Origin: Paenibacillus rubinfantis
Lineage (GTDB): Bacteria > Bacillota > Bacilli > Paenibacillales > Paenibacillaceae
Assembly: GCF_001486505.1 (NCBI RefSeq)
Contig: NZ_LN909066.1
Span: forward strand, 1,034,452-1,098,451
DNA: 64,000 bases
Reading direction: 5' to 3'
Shown: positions 1-8,747 of the stretch, in pieces
Layout of the letters: each line of letters starts with the position of its first letter
How positions within the stretch are numbered: position 1 is the stretch's first letter
Notes under the pieces: model-generated
Seen by the model: only the letters and a program-made list of their open reading frames with translations
What the model was told of the DNA's origin: nothing
Databases searched by the model: none
Position numbers and translations under genes: made by a program

Positions 1-69
1 CACACAGCTCAGCAGACCGTCAAAGCTGCCGTCGTAGGCGTAAGCCGCCTCCTTCAACCAAGCAGCCAT
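1..69 (-). CDS. Partial: probable DNA metabolism protein of the radical SAM-linked TIGR03915 type (N-terminal 23 residues)
   Basis: Only the first 23 codons lie in the window. They read MAAWLKEAAYAYDGSFDGLL followed by SCV. The YDGSFDGLL stretch is the characteristic start of the family that sits next to the radical SAM protein encoded upstream. The ATG at 69 is preceded by a GGAGGGAG ribosome site 7-8 bases away. The reading frame overlaps the end of the radical SAM gene by 16 bases, so the two are probably translated together from the same LexA-controlled promoter. Family knowledge: the pair often co-occurs or is associated with uracil-DNA glycosylase domains, which suggests a DNA repair or modification role; the biochemical reaction is not established. 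The assignment rests on a short stretch plus context. Confidence 0.72.
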   Translation of the reverse strand, partial: MAAWLKEAAYAYDGSFDGLLSCV

Positions 70-1379
70 GCGCCGATCTCCCTCCCCGCCGTTCCGGCCA
101 GCTCCTCGTCGGAGAACAGCGACAGCTGCTCCACCTTCGGCTGCGGCAGGTACATGTCGATCTCCTTGCGGGACAGCAAGGATCTCAGAATCGTGCTTTC
201 GTTCACCTTCAGCCCTTCCAACCGGTGACCTGAACAAGTAAGGAAGTATTGCGCCCGCTTCAGCACAACCCCCAGCTTCTTTAGGCCGTGAAAATCAAGC
301 CGTCCCGTTCGCCGCGCCGCCACGATCCGCTTCGCGCTGCGAACGCCGATCCCAGGGACACGCAGCAGCGTTTCGTAAGGGGCCGTGTTCACCTCCACCG
401 GAAAGTATTCGATATGCTGGAGCGCCCAATGGCATTTCGGGTCCATAAACAGATTAAAATTCGGCGTGCGTTCATCCAGCAGCTCCTGGGCTTCGAAGCC
501 GTAAAAACGCAGCAGCCAATCCGCCTGGTACAACCGGTGTTCCCGTAGCAGCGGCGGCTTAGTGTCGAGCGATGGCAGCAGCGCATGCTCCGCCACCGGC
601 GTATAGGCGGAATAATACACCCGCTTCAGCTCATATTTGCGGTATAGCGCCTCCGTCAGGTTCAGGATGCTCAAATCGCTGTCCGGCGTAGCGCCGATGA
701 TGAGCTGGGTGCTTTGCCCGCCGGGGACGAACCGGGGAGCGTTCCGGTATTTCACCAGATCGGCGCCGTTCTCGCGGATGCCCTGCCGAATGGCGCGCAT
801 CGGCTTCAGGATCGCCTCCTTGTTCTTGTCCGGCGCCAACTGATGCAAGCTGTCCTGGGAAGGCAGCTCAATATTTACGCTCATCCGGTCGGCTAGCAGC
901 CCCAGCCGGGCAATCAGCGCCGGGTCGGCACCGGGGATCGCCTTCACATGGACATACCCGCCAAAGCCGTAATGATTCCGCAGCAGCTCCAGCGTCCGGA
1001 TCAGCTGCTCTGTTGTATAATCCGGGCTGCGCATAATCCCGGAGCTGAGAAACAAGCCCTCGACATAGTTCCGGCGGTAAAAATGCATCGTCAGCTCCGC
1101 CAGCTCCTCCGGCGTAAACGCGGCGCGCCGCGTATCGTTGGAGCGGCGGTTCACGCAGTATTTGCAGTCATAGATGCAGGCGTTCGACATCAGCAGCTTG
1201 AGCAGCGAGATACAGCGGCCATCGGCGGCAAAGCTGTGGCAGATCCCGCAGGCGGCGGTATTTCCTACCGTCCGACTGTCGCCGCTCTCCCCGCTTCCCC
1301 GCTCCACGCCGCTGGATGAACACGACACATCGTATTTGGCCGATTCGGTCAATATGGTCAGCTTATCGTATAGATTCAT
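54..1379 (-). CDS. Putative DNA modification/repair radical SAM protein (UDG-linked type)
   Basis: 441 residues. A radical SAM cluster motif CX3CX2C is visible as Cys68, Cys72 and Cys75 (ACIYDCKYC), with extra N-terminal cysteines at 44, 47 and 57. A helix-hairpin-helix DNA-binding motif (VPGIGVRSAKRIV) starts near residue 341. This combination matches the family described as putative DNA modification/repair radical SAM protein, and its partner begins immediately downstream with a 16-base overlap. The ATG start at 1379 follows an AGGGAGGCTGCAGGA ribosome site. The promoter contains a perfect Gram-positive LexA box, so the gene is expected to be SOS-induced, which agrees with a DNA damage role. 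The substrate is unknown. Confidence 0.88.
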   Translation of the reverse strand: MNLYDKLTILTESAKYDVSCSSSGVERGSGESGDSRTVGNTAACGICHSFAADGRCISLLKLLMSNACIYDCKYCVNRRSNDTRRAAFTPEELAELTMHFYRRNYVEGLFLSSGIMRSPDYTTEQLIRTLELLRNHYGFGGYVHVKAIPGADPALIARLGLLADRMSVNIELPSQDSLHQLAPDKNKEAILKPMRAIRQGIRENGADLVKYRNAPRFVPGGQSTQLIIGATPDSDLSILNLTEALYRKYELKRVYYSAYTPVAEHALLPSLDTKPPLLREHRLYQADWLLRFYGFEAQELLDERTPNFNLFMDPKCHWALQHIEYFPVEVNTAPYETLLRVPGIGVRSAKRIVAARRTGRLDFHGLKKLGVVLKRAQYFLTCSGHRLEGLKVNESTILRSLLSRKEIDMYLPQPKVEQLSLFSDEELAGTAGREIGAWLLG

Positions 1380-1403
1380 TCCTGCAGCCTCCCTTTTGGC
1401 TGC

Positions 1404-1432
1404 ATTATATTACGAACGTATGTTCCTGTCAA
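1404..1432 (-). promoter_or_regulatory. Sigma-A promoter of the radical SAM operon
   Basis: Read on the minus strand, TTGACA (1427-1432) and TATAAT (1404-1409) are both perfect and separated by 17 bases. The LexA box fills most of the spacer, so bound LexA would block RNA polymerase. Confidence 0.9.
1413..1426. promoter_or_regulatory. LexA (DinR) SOS box
   Basis: CGAACGTATGTTCC matches the Bacillus consensus CGAACRNRYGTTYC at all positions. It lies in the spacer of the radical SAM promoter, a typical repression position. Confidence 0.92.
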
Positions 1433-1456
1433 TGAACTGCCTCTCACGGCTAACAT

Positions 1457-1490
1457 GAAGAAAAGCCTGCAATTGTGCAGGCTTTTTCTC
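1457..1490 (-). terminator. Intrinsic terminator of the sugar ABC/YesMN operon
   Basis: AAGCCTGCA (1463-1471) pairs with TGCAGGCTT (1476-1484) around a four-base loop. On the minus strand the stem is followed by TTTTCTTC. It lies about 30 bases past the stop of the response regulator. Confidence 0.7.
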
Positions 1491-1516
1491 CAGGACAGTC
1501 CCGGCAATCCCGTTTG

Positions 1517-2737
1517 TCACTTCACTTGCGACTCCTTCGATCCGCCGCTGGCCAGCAAAATATTGATATTTTGCTGTTGCCGATATTCGTTGGGCGTCAC
1601 CTGGTATTTCTTGCGGAACATCTGCGTAAAATGGCGCATGTCCTGATAACCGATGTATTCAGCGATCTCCGCGACCTTGAGCTTGGGGTTCAGCAGCAGC
1701 TGCTTCGCCTGCTCCAGACGGAGCGAGGTGACGTATTCCTTGTAGCCGAGCCCCACCTTCTGCTTAAACAGCTGGCTGAAGTAGGCCGGGTTCAAGAAGA
1801 CGATGGAAGCGATCTTTTCCAAGGAAAGATCCTCATTGTAGTGCTCTTTGATGTATTGCAAGGCGACGTCGATCGCTTTCTCCCCGCTGCCCTTGGGCGG
1901 ATCCAGCAAGGTAACCGGCGAATCGGAAGCCTGCTTCATGCGCATGACCACCTGCGGAACCGCCTTGAAATCGTTGTTCAGGCCAGAGTGAACAATCTGA
2001 AAAGGTACCTTCAAATAGTGCTTCATATGCTCCTTCACTTCTTCCTGGAACCGCTCGATCCGCTCCGGCTCCCGCGGCGTGATCAAACCCAGCAGACTTT
2101 GGCGGTCATAGCTGACGACAAATCCCCGGCCATGCCGCTCGATCAGCTCGGACAGCACATTCTCCACGATGAAATGCTCCAGCCGCACGCTTTTGTCCCC
2201 GGCATCCATCTGCACCATCATCAAATAGAAGCTGAGATAGTCCTCCATAAACGGAGTCAGGTCCAGATTGCCGATATCCAGACCCGAAGCCAGCCGCTGA
2301 AACACGCCTTCGCGCAAATATTTCAAATTCGCCTTCAGCAGCTCCTCTTCCTTGGTCATCTCGCTTTCCTCGCGGACTTCCATCGCCAGGGTTTCGATGA
2401 TTTCCTGCAGGCGAGTTTTCCCAATCGGCTTAAGTAAGTAATCGCGGGCCCCCAGCCGCACCGCTTCCTGAGCGTAGGCGAATTCACTATGCGCGGAAAT
2501 AACCACCCATTTGACGTGGGGAAACTTGCGTTTGGAGATGCGCATAAATTCCAGACCGTTCATCCCCGGCATCAAAATATCGGTCAGCACGATGTCGAAT
2601 CGCTTCTCGGCCATCAGCTTCACCGCATCCTCCGCCCCTTCCGCCAAATCCACCGTATATTCCGGATAGATCCGTTGAATCGTCCGCTTGATCCCCTCGC
2701 GGATCGCCCGTTCGTCGTCGGCAATCAGAATATTCAC
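1517..2737 (-). CDS. AraC-type response regulator (YesN family)
   Basis: 406 residues. The receiver domain has the acidic pair Asp7/Asp8, the phospho-acceptor Asp53 (VLTDILMPG) and Lys103 (LLKPIG). Residues from about 290 to 395 form a two-helix-turn-helix AraC DNA-binding domain. The middle region is poorly conserved, as usual for this family. The gene overlaps the end of the histidine kinase gene by four bases (ATGA), so the pair is translationally coupled. It is the last gene of a five-gene operon with an extracellular sugar-binding protein and two permeases, so it probably activates that or a related carbohydrate uptake operon in response to the kinase. The inducing sugar cannot be read from the sequence. 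Confidence 0.93.
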   Translation of the reverse strand: MNILIADDERAIREGIKRTIQRIYPEYTVDLAEGAEDAVKLMAEKRFDIVLTDILMPGMNGLEFMRISKRKFPHVKWVVISAHSEFAYAQEAVRLGARDYLLKPIGKTRLQEIIETLAMEVREESEMTKEEELLKANLKYLREGVFQRLASGLDIGNLDLTPFMEDYLSFYLMMVQMDAGDKSVRLEHFIVENVLSELIERHGRGFVVSYDRQSLLGLITPREPERIERFQEEVKEHMKHYLKVPFQIVHSGLNNDFKAVPQVVMRMKQASDSPVTLLDPPKGSGEKAIDVALQYIKEHYNEDLSLEKIASIVFLNPAYFSQLFKQKVGLGYKEYVTSLRLEQAKQLLLNPKLKVAEIAEYIGYQDMRHFTQMFRKKYQVTPNEYRQQQNINILLASGGSKESQVK

Positions 2738-4548
2738 TTTGAAACGTCTCCTTCCATCGGAAGCGGCAGCAGCACGGCCACCTGGGTTCCTTTATCGGGA
2801 ATGCTGTCGATCTCCAGACCGTAACGTTCACCAAACATATGCTGCAGGCGGCGATGCAGGTTTTGCAGCCCAATACCGCTGCTGCCGGTATCGGATTCCT
2901 TTGAGGTTTGCCGGTTGATCGACTGCTTCAGCCAAGCCAGCCGCTCGGCATCGATGCCGTTGCCGTTATCCTCCACAACGATCTTTAACACATCCCCAAC
3001 CTCCTGCGTATACAGCTTCAGCACGCCTTGGCGTTTCAGGGATTCGAGCCCGTATTTCACGGCGTTTTCGATGATCGGCTGTAAGGTCATCTTCGGCAGC
3101 CGGATATCCAGCCAGCGCTCGTCGACAGCCGTTTCCACCCGGAGCCGGCCCTCCAGCCGGATAAGGATAATCGTCAGATAGTGGTGAATCTGCTCCAGCT
3201 CCTCGCGCAGCGTGACGCTCGCCCCATCCTTCCACTCACTGCTGTAGCGGAACATCGAAGACAGCGACAAGACGAGCTCGCCTAGCCGATCGTTCTCCTT
3301 CTCATCCAGCATCCAGTAGATCATATCCAGCGTGTTATACAAAAAATGCGGATTGACCTGCGACTGCAGCGCTTGCAGCTCGGCGTTTTTTTCGCTGACC
3401 GAGGAAATTTTCACCCGTTCGATCAGCTCCTCAATGCGGCTGACCATTCGGTTAAAGGACGCGACGAGAATGTTGATCTCCTGGTAGGAGGAGACGTTCA
3501 CCATCCCGCGAAAATTCCCGATCTCCACCTGTTTCATCTCGCGGATCAACTGCTTCAGCGGTTTCGAGAACGTCCGGGACACCAGACTTGCGACGACGGC
3601 GGATACGATGATCAGGATCGAGATCACAATAAGCAAATAGCGTTTGGTCTCCACCAATTCAACGTTCAAATCTTGACGGGGGGTAACGCTTACAACCGAC
3701 CAGTCGGAAAAAGGCAGACGGGACGCCACCGTGATCCCTGAACCGGTTTGTTCTACGACCGAGTTGTTGGCCGCATCCAGCTTCGGAAAGTCCGGCAGCA
3801 CCGGTGCCGGATCGGTCAGCGAAGAGACGACTTGGCCCTGCTGATTGATCAGATAAACCTCGCTATGCTCCCCCAGCTTGAGGTTATCCAAAGCGTCCAG
3901 CACCGGCCCCGGGTTCACCTCGTAGAGAACAATGCCAATCGGTTTATGCTCGTTCAAATCGTAAATTTGCCGACCAAAGGCAAACACCGGGCTGTCCTCA
4001 GCCAAATCGATCAGCGAGTGAGCGTAGACGCCCAACCACACCAGCCTCCCCGAGGAGTTGCGGAGTTGCTGATACCAGTCCTCCTGGGGATATGCCGGAT
4101 CCAGCACATTCATCGAGTTCCCGTAATTGTAGATTTTCCCCCGGTTTGTGATAACGTGAATGCCAACCAGATCGTCGCGTGAATAAAAAATCGCCCCGAT
4201 AATGTTCGTAATCGATTGCTCATTGATATAGGCCACCGCTGGCTCATCGGTTTTCTCGTTCAGCAGGCGGATCATTTCAAAATTGTTTGTGATCGACTTG
4301 GACAAGCTGTCGTACCCTTCGTACAGCAGGCTGAACAGCCCGGCGGTCTGGGCCACGTTTTTCTGCGATAAATCGCTGAGCTTCTCGTGATATTGCTCCG
4401 TGGTCCGGTTATAGTATAGCAGGCTGACGATCAGCAAGATGCCTGACATACAAAAAAGAAACAGCAAAAACAACCGATGGTTAATGGAATGAAAGCCGTT
4501 TCGCAACTGTTTTCTCCCTCCCATCCTCGTGTCCTGCTGCTCCTTCAT
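2734..4548 (-). CDS. Sensor histidine kinase (YesM/LytS-like)
   Basis: 604 residues. There are two membrane segments (about 26-46 and 303-323) flanking a large extracytoplasmic sensor region, then a HAMP linker (about 320-375), the his-kinase box with His401 in NPHFLYNTLDMIYW, and a C-terminal ATPase domain with an N box near QPIIENAVKYG and a glycine-rich segment near DNGNGI. This is the standard YesM layout. It lies 36 bases downstream of the ABC permease gene and overlaps the response regulator by four bases. Family knowledge: such kinases usually sense a sugar or its binding protein outside the cell and phosphorylate the cognate YesN-type regulator. Confidence 0.94.
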   Translation of the reverse strand: MKEQQDTRMGGRKQLRNGFHSINHRLFLLFLFCMSGILLIVSLLYYNRTTEQYHEKLSDLSQKNVAQTAGLFSLLYEGYDSLSKSITNNFEMIRLLNEKTDEPAVAYINEQSITNIIGAIFYSRDDLVGIHVITNRGKIYNYGNSMNVLDPAYPQEDWYQQLRNSSGRLVWLGVYAHSLIDLAEDSPVFAFGRQIYDLNEHKPIGIVLYEVNPGPVLDALDNLKLGEHSEVYLINQQGQVVSSLTDPAPVLPDFPKLDAANNSVVEQTGSGITVASRLPFSDWSVVSVTPRQDLNVELVETKRYLLIVISILIIVSAVVASLVSRTFSKPLKQLIREMKQVEIGNFRGMVNVSSYQEINILVASFNRMVSRIEELIERVKISSVSEKNAELQALQSQVNPHFLYNTLDMIYWMLDEKENDRLGELVLSLSSMFRYSSEWKDGASVTLREELEQIHHYLTIILIRLEGRLRVETAVDERWLDIRLPKMTLQPIIENAVKYGLESLKRQGVLKLYTQEVGDVLKIVVEDNGNGIDAERLAWLKQSINRQTSKESDTGSSGIGLQNLHRRLQHMFGERYGLEIDSIPDKGTQVAVLLPLPMEGDVSK

Positions 4549-4584
4549 TATAATTCGGCAACCCTATTTTGCAAGATGCTCTCT

Positions 4585-5409
4585 TTATCCTTTGACGGCT
4601 CCCGCTACCATCCCTTTCGTAATTTGGTTCGACAGGAAGAAATAGATCAGAATGACCGGCAGTGCACCCATGACCAGGAAGGCGCCGATCGCTCCATAGT
4701 TCACGGAATATTGGCTGACGAACGTGTATACCCCAAACGGCAACGTCTTTAACCGCTCGGACGAAATGAAGGTCGCAGCCAAAATGTACTCGTTCCAAAT
4801 CGTGATAAAGGTCAAAATACAAACCGTCATCATCGGCGGTACGGACACCGGCAAAATAATGCTGCGGAAGATCCGGTATATGCTCGCCCCGTCGATAAAG
4901 GCCGACTCCTCGATCTCCGCCGGGATGCTCTTCATAAACCCGCTGAGGATAAAGACGGCAATCGGAGTGGAAAAAGCGATATACGGCAATATCAGCGAAA
5001 GATGCGTATTCAGGATGTCGACGTTTTTGAAGATGACCATGAGCGGCAGCAGTGTGGCCTGCATCGGGATCATCATCCCCATCAGAAAGACGGTCATCAC
5101 CAAGCCGCCGTATTTCCAGCGGAACCGTGAAATCGCGTACGCCACCATCGAGCTGAGGATGATCACGCAGATCATCGTGATCGCGGTGACCATCACGCTG
5201 TTCGATAAATATTTCAAATAGCTGCCGGACTCGTAGGCATCTTTGTAGTTGTGCCACTGCAGCGCCTTCGGCAAGGCGAAGAAGCTTCCGCCCATGATCT
5301 CCTCATTCGTCTTCAACGAATACAGCAGCAGCCACAACAGCGGGTACAACTGAGTTACGACCGGAATCGCAAAGAGCAGGTACACGATTCCTTTTTTGAT
5401 TTTGCGCAT
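4585..5409 (-). CDS. Carbohydrate ABC transporter permease (MalG/AraQ type)
   Basis: 274 residues from the ATG at 5409. I chose this start over the longer frame because it has an AAGGAGGCGAGG ribosome site and begins with the usual short positively charged segment before the first membrane helix. Six transmembrane segments are visible, with the EAA loop motif in EESAFIDGASIYRIFRSIILP, which contacts the ATPase. It lies 16 bases after the first permease gene. No ATP-binding subunit is encoded in the operon. Family knowledge: such CUT1 transporters often share one MsmX-like ATPase encoded elsewhere. Confidence 0.93.
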   Translation of the reverse strand: MRKIKKGIVYLLFAIPVVTQLYPLLWLLLYSLKTNEEIMGGSFFALPKALQWHNYKDAYESGSYLKYLSNSVMVTAITMICVIILSSMVAYAISRFRWKYGGLVMTVFLMGMMIPMQATLLPLMVIFKNVDILNTHLSLILPYIAFSTPIAVFILSGFMKSIPAEIEESAFIDGASIYRIFRSIILPVSVPPMMTVCILTFITIWNEYILAATFISSERLKTLPFGVYTFVSQYSVNYGAIGAFLVMGALPVILIYFFLSNQITKGMVAGAVKG

Positions 5410-5425
5410 GGACCTCGCCTCCTTG

Positions 5426-6316
5426 CTAGCTGTATTTTTTCTCAAGCTTGTTGAAGATGGAATTGATGATCGCCGTGCATACGAGGCACAACAGGACCAG
5501 GAACGTGGCAATCGCGCTACCGTACCCGTATTTCAGGGACAGGAATGAACTGTTGTACATATGCGTGGAGATGACGTCGGTGGCATGGGCCGGCCCGCCG
5601 GCCGTCATGACCATCACGAGGTCAAACGCCTGCAGAGAACCGATAAACGCCAGGACGATCGATATTTTAAAAATCGGGACGATCAGGGGCATCGTGATAT
5701 AACGATCTGCTTTAAAGCCTTCCGCCCCGTCGATTTTCGCGGCTTCATAAATCTCGTCCGGAATGTTCTGCACCCCGGTGTATTGAATCAGCAAATGGTA
5801 GCCGAAATACTGCCACAGCGACACGAAATACAAGCTGAACATGGCGATCTTCGGCTCGGTCAGCCAGTTATGCGTCCAGCTGTCCAGCCCGAGAGCGATC
5901 AGCACGCCGTTCAGCATCCCGCCCATCGAGGTCGGGTTATAGATCGTTTTCCAGAGTTGTCCGATAATGACGACCGATAAAATAACCGGCGTAAAATAGA
6001 TCGACGCCAGCGTGTTTCCTTTTCGCAAATAACGGCTGAGCAAAATCGCAAAAAACAAGCAAAGCGGGATCTCCAGCATGGAGGCTACCGCATACAGCAG
6101 CGTTCTCCGAACCGACGGCCAGAAGACCGGATCGTTCCAAAACATGTCGCGGAAGTTGGACAACCCCGTAAATTTTGCGGTGGTGATCCCGTCCCAATTC
6201 AATAAGCTGGTTCCAAATGAAACGAGTATCGGAACGAATACCAGGCACACATACAACAACAGACAAGGCAATACGAAGACGGCTATTGTGCGTGCAGGCA
6301 CTTTCAGTACTTTCAT
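5426..6316 (-). CDS. Carbohydrate ABC transporter permease (MalF/UgpA type)
   Basis: 296 residues from the ATG at 6316, preceded by GGGCGGAGAG; the extra 24 upstream codons of the open frame look non-coding. Six membrane spans and an EAA-type motif (YEAAKIDGAEGFKADRYITMP) identify the second permease of a CUT1 sugar importer. It follows the binding protein gene after 141 bases that hold a stem-loop. The transported sugar is unknown. Confidence 0.93.
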   Translation of the reverse strand: MKVLKVPARTIAVFVLPCLLLYVCLVFVPILVSFGTSLLNWDGITTAKFTGLSNFRDMFWNDPVFWPSVRRTLLYAVASMLEIPLCLFFAILLSRYLRKGNTLASIYFTPVILSVVIIGQLWKTIYNPTSMGGMLNGVLIALGLDSWTHNWLTEPKIAMFSLYFVSLWQYFGYHLLIQYTGVQNIPDEIYEAAKIDGAEGFKADRYITMPLIVPIFKISIVLAFIGSLQAFDLVMVMTAGGPAHATDVISTHMYNSSFLSLKYGYGSAIATFLVLLCLVCTAIINSIFNKLEKKYS

Positions 6317-6340
6317 CTCTCCGCCCCCCAATAGAAATGC

Positions 6341-6389
6341 GATGCGAAGAAGCGCTCTAGCACGAATGCTCCAAAGGCTACTTCGCATC
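6341..6389 (-). other. Intercistronic stem-loop between binding protein and permease genes
   Basis: GATGCGAAG (6341-6349) pairs with CTTCGCATC (6381-6389), and AGC/GCT pairs can form inside. There is no T-run on the minus strand, so it is probably an mRNA-stabilising or processing hairpin that lets the binding protein be made in excess, rather than a terminator. The functional part is inference. Confidence 0.5.
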
Positions 6390-6457
6390 GATGGAAAGGT
6401 AACTTTTTAGGATAACAGGTATGGTTCTTGTTTATTGGCTTTGGGTTGGTTTAGGGC

Positions 6458-7813
6458 TTACTGCTTGTTGGCTTCAAAGGCGGTTTGATGCTCCTTCGCC
6501 ACTTGAGCGGAATCCACTTTCTGCACGAACAGGTTCTGGATGCTGCTCAGGTGGACCTGCGCGGTTGCCGGGTTCATCGTATTATCAAACGCCAGGTCGC
6601 CGCCTTTCACTTGGTTGAACAGTTCAGCCACGTTGATGGCGAGGTCGGAGTAACCGGCCGCTTTCAGGTCGCCGTCGACTTTTTGGCCGAGACCTACGGC
6701 GTTTTTGTTTTCAAATTGCTTTTTCGGGAAGTTCAGCGTAAAGAAGTTCAGGAAGTCTTTCGTTTCCTGCAAATGCTCGCTGTTCGCCGATACCGCAAAC
6801 GCGCTCCCCGGTGCGAGCATGAACTCGTTTGGATCGCCTTTGCCGTTCACCGTTGGGAATTGGAACGCTCCCACTTTGCCAGCTACAGACGAAGCGTCGA
6901 TGGCGCCTGTCTCCCAGGAGCCGATCACCCACATCGCCGCTTGGCCGGATTTGAAGATGTTGCCGCCTGCCGTTGCATCAATGGACGTTGCGCCGTCCGG
7001 GAACGCGCCGGCTTGCACGAGCTCTTGGAACTTGTCGACCGCTTCAACGAAGGCCGGGTCCTCGAACGTTTTCTTGCCATCCATCACGTCTTGCAGGAAG
7101 CCTGGGCCCTCGTTCGTGCGAAGCAGGATGTTCATGAACAGGAACGAACCGGTCCAGGAGTCCTTCTCCCCGATCGCCAGCGGCGTGATGCCTTTTTCTT
7201 TAAAAATCTTGACGTCAGCCAGGAATTCGTCAAACGTTTCCGGCGTTTTGGTGATACCGGCTTGCTCGAACAGCTCCTTGTTGTAGTACACGACCTCGAT
7301 GTTGTTGCCGTCCGGCAGGGCATACACGTTACCGTCAAAGCTGTAATAATCCAGCAGGCCTTCTTGGTACGTGTCTTTCAGGCCATTTTGGTCCAGCATA
7401 TCGTTCAGCGGTGCCAGCAGGCCGGCGTCCACGAACGGTTTCATTTGCGCCGCCGGGTTCACGATCGTGATGTCCGGAACTTCTTTGGAAGCGGCTTGGG
7501 TTTTGAGTTTGATCTTTTGTTGGTCGGTATTCAGCGTATCCAGCTCGATATGAATGTTGGGATGTGCCGCTTCATACTCTTCGACCAGCGCATGGATCGT
7601 TTTATAGGACGGCGTAGCCGGGTCCGGGTAAATATTTTGGAACGTGATGGTGATCTTCTCCCCACTGCTCCCGCTCTTTGCCCCGTTTCCGGCCGGCTCG
7701 TTCGCCGCCGCATTATTCTTCGCCGCGCCGCCTCCGCAAGCCGACAAGCTCAGCGCCAGCATGGCGGTTAAAGCGATTGCCGAAGTTCTCTTCCATAGCT
7801 TCTTATTGACCAT
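6458..7813 (-). CDS. Extracellular sugar-binding lipoprotein of ABC transporter
   Basis: 451 residues. The signal sequence ends in a lipobox LSAC with Cys26, followed by a GGG and an Asn/Ala/Gly-rich linker, so the mature protein is lipid-anchored outside the membrane. The rest has the form of a family 1 extracellular solute-binding protein (ITITFQNIYPD near the start, a GQAAMWVIGSW segment near residue 290). It is the first gene of the operon with two permeases and a YesM/YesN pair. The ATG is preceded by AGGGGGC. The promoter carries a cre site, so carbon catabolite repression is likely. Ligand unknown. Confidence 0.93.
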   Translation of the reverse strand: MVNKKLWKRTSAIALTAMLALSLSACGGGAAKNNAAANEPAGNGAKSGSSGEKITITFQNIYPDPATPSYKTIHALVEEYEAAHPNIHIELDTLNTDQQKIKLKTQAASKEVPDITIVNPAAQMKPFVDAGLLAPLNDMLDQNGLKDTYQEGLLDYYSFDGNVYALPDGNNIEVVYYNKELFEQAGITKTPETFDEFLADVKIFKEKGITPLAIGEKDSWTGSFLFMNILLRTNEGPGFLQDVMDGKKTFEDPAFVEAVDKFQELVQAGAFPDGATSIDATAGGNIFKSGQAAMWVIGSWETGAIDASSVAGKVGAFQFPTVNGKGDPNEFMLAPGSAFAVSANSEHLQETKDFLNFFTLNFPKKQFENKNAVGLGQKVDGDLKAAGYSDLAINVAELFNQVKGGDLAFDNTMNPATAQVHLSSIQNLFVQKVDSAQVAKEHQTAFEANKQ

Positions 7814-7845
7814 TGATTCATGCCCCCTGTGTTTAGGATAAACCC

Positions 7846-7874
7846 ATTATTAAGCCTTTAAGCGCTTTCAACAA
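7846..7874 (-). promoter_or_regulatory. Promoter of the sugar ABC operon with overlapping cre site
   Basis: On the minus strand, TTGTTG (7869-7874) and AATAAT (7846-7851) are 17 bases apart. The sequence TGAAAGCGCTTAAA (7857-7870) in the spacer matches the CcpA operator consensus TGWAANCGNTNWCA with one mismatch. Its position predicts repression by CcpA. Confidence 0.65.
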
Positions 7875-8080
7875 GGCATGAACTTTAGGGATCCGGTTGA
7901 TTTTTTTTAGGTATGTAGAAATTCCCCTGTTTCCTTGGAATTGGGAATGGAGATTCGGCGCTGCGCAGAGATGTGGAGGGGCGAGATGCGTTGAAGATGC
8001 TATCTGTCTGATATACGACTCATAAACCAAAAACGGGCTGTGGAGACGCGAGATACGTGGGAAGGTGTGGACGTTCGGAT

Positions 8081-8690
8081 GCGGAGGCCCCAGGGCGTGG
8101 AGGCCCAGGGCGTGGAGACCCAGGGCGTGGAGACCCAGGGCGTGGAGACCCAGGACGTGGAGATCAAGACATGTCCAATGGTGCGAGGTGTTTGGGATCT
8201 GAGACGTGGGTGGTGCGGGTATGCGGTGCGGGGAGCGTGGTGTGGTGCGGGGAGCGTGGTGCGAGTAGCGTGGTGCGAGTAGCGTGGTGCGAGTAGCGTG
8301 GTGCGGGTAGCGTGGTGCGGGTTGCGTGGTGCGGGGAGCGTGGTGCGCGTTGCGTGGTGCGGGTTGCGTGGTGCGCGTTGCGTGGTGCGTGGTGCGTGTC
8401 GTGAAGTTACTTAAATTAGGTGAATAGGTTGGATGGGTCACGTTGATGCGTCCGGTTTGATTTGGGTGCGTAGGGTGGAATTTGTGTGTTTTGGTGGGTT
8501 GAGTGGGTTGAGTGCGTTGGGTGTGTTGGGTGTGTTGGGTGTGTTGGGCGTGTTGAGTGTGTTTGGTGAGTTTGCTGTGTTTGCTGTGTCTGCTGTGTCT
8601 GCTGTGTCTTCTGTGCCTTCTGTGTCTTCTGTGTTTGGTGCGTTTGGTGAGTTTGGTGAGTTTGGTGAGTTTGGTGTGTTCCGGTACGCG
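8081..8690. repeat. Block of G/T-rich minisatellites in a gene-free interval
   Basis: Between the sugar operon promoter and the monooxygenase gene there is no credible gene. Instead there are consecutive short tandem arrays: about 15-bp units of the form GCGTGGAGACCCAGG (8081-8163), about 14-bp units AGCGTGGTGCGNGT repeated more than ten times (8222-8400), and 9-bp units GTGTTGGGT, GTGTCTGCT and GAGTTTGGT (about 8500-8690). The plus strand is almost purely G and T with few C and A. An uninterrupted minus-strand frame crosses part of it but encodes only His/Thr/Pro-rich low-complexity sequence and looks like a by-product of the repeats. Confidence 0.85.
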
Positions 8691-8747
8691 AGTGCGTGAG
8701 TTGCGTTAGATCGGCGTTAATCCATTGGATGTCTCAGGTGCTGACTT

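Noticed and set aside
7833..8441. A 202-residue minus-strand frame rich in His, Thr, Pro and Arg
   Set aside because: It runs through the minisatellites and lacks any domain or normal codon bias; its length is caused by repeat units that contain no stop.
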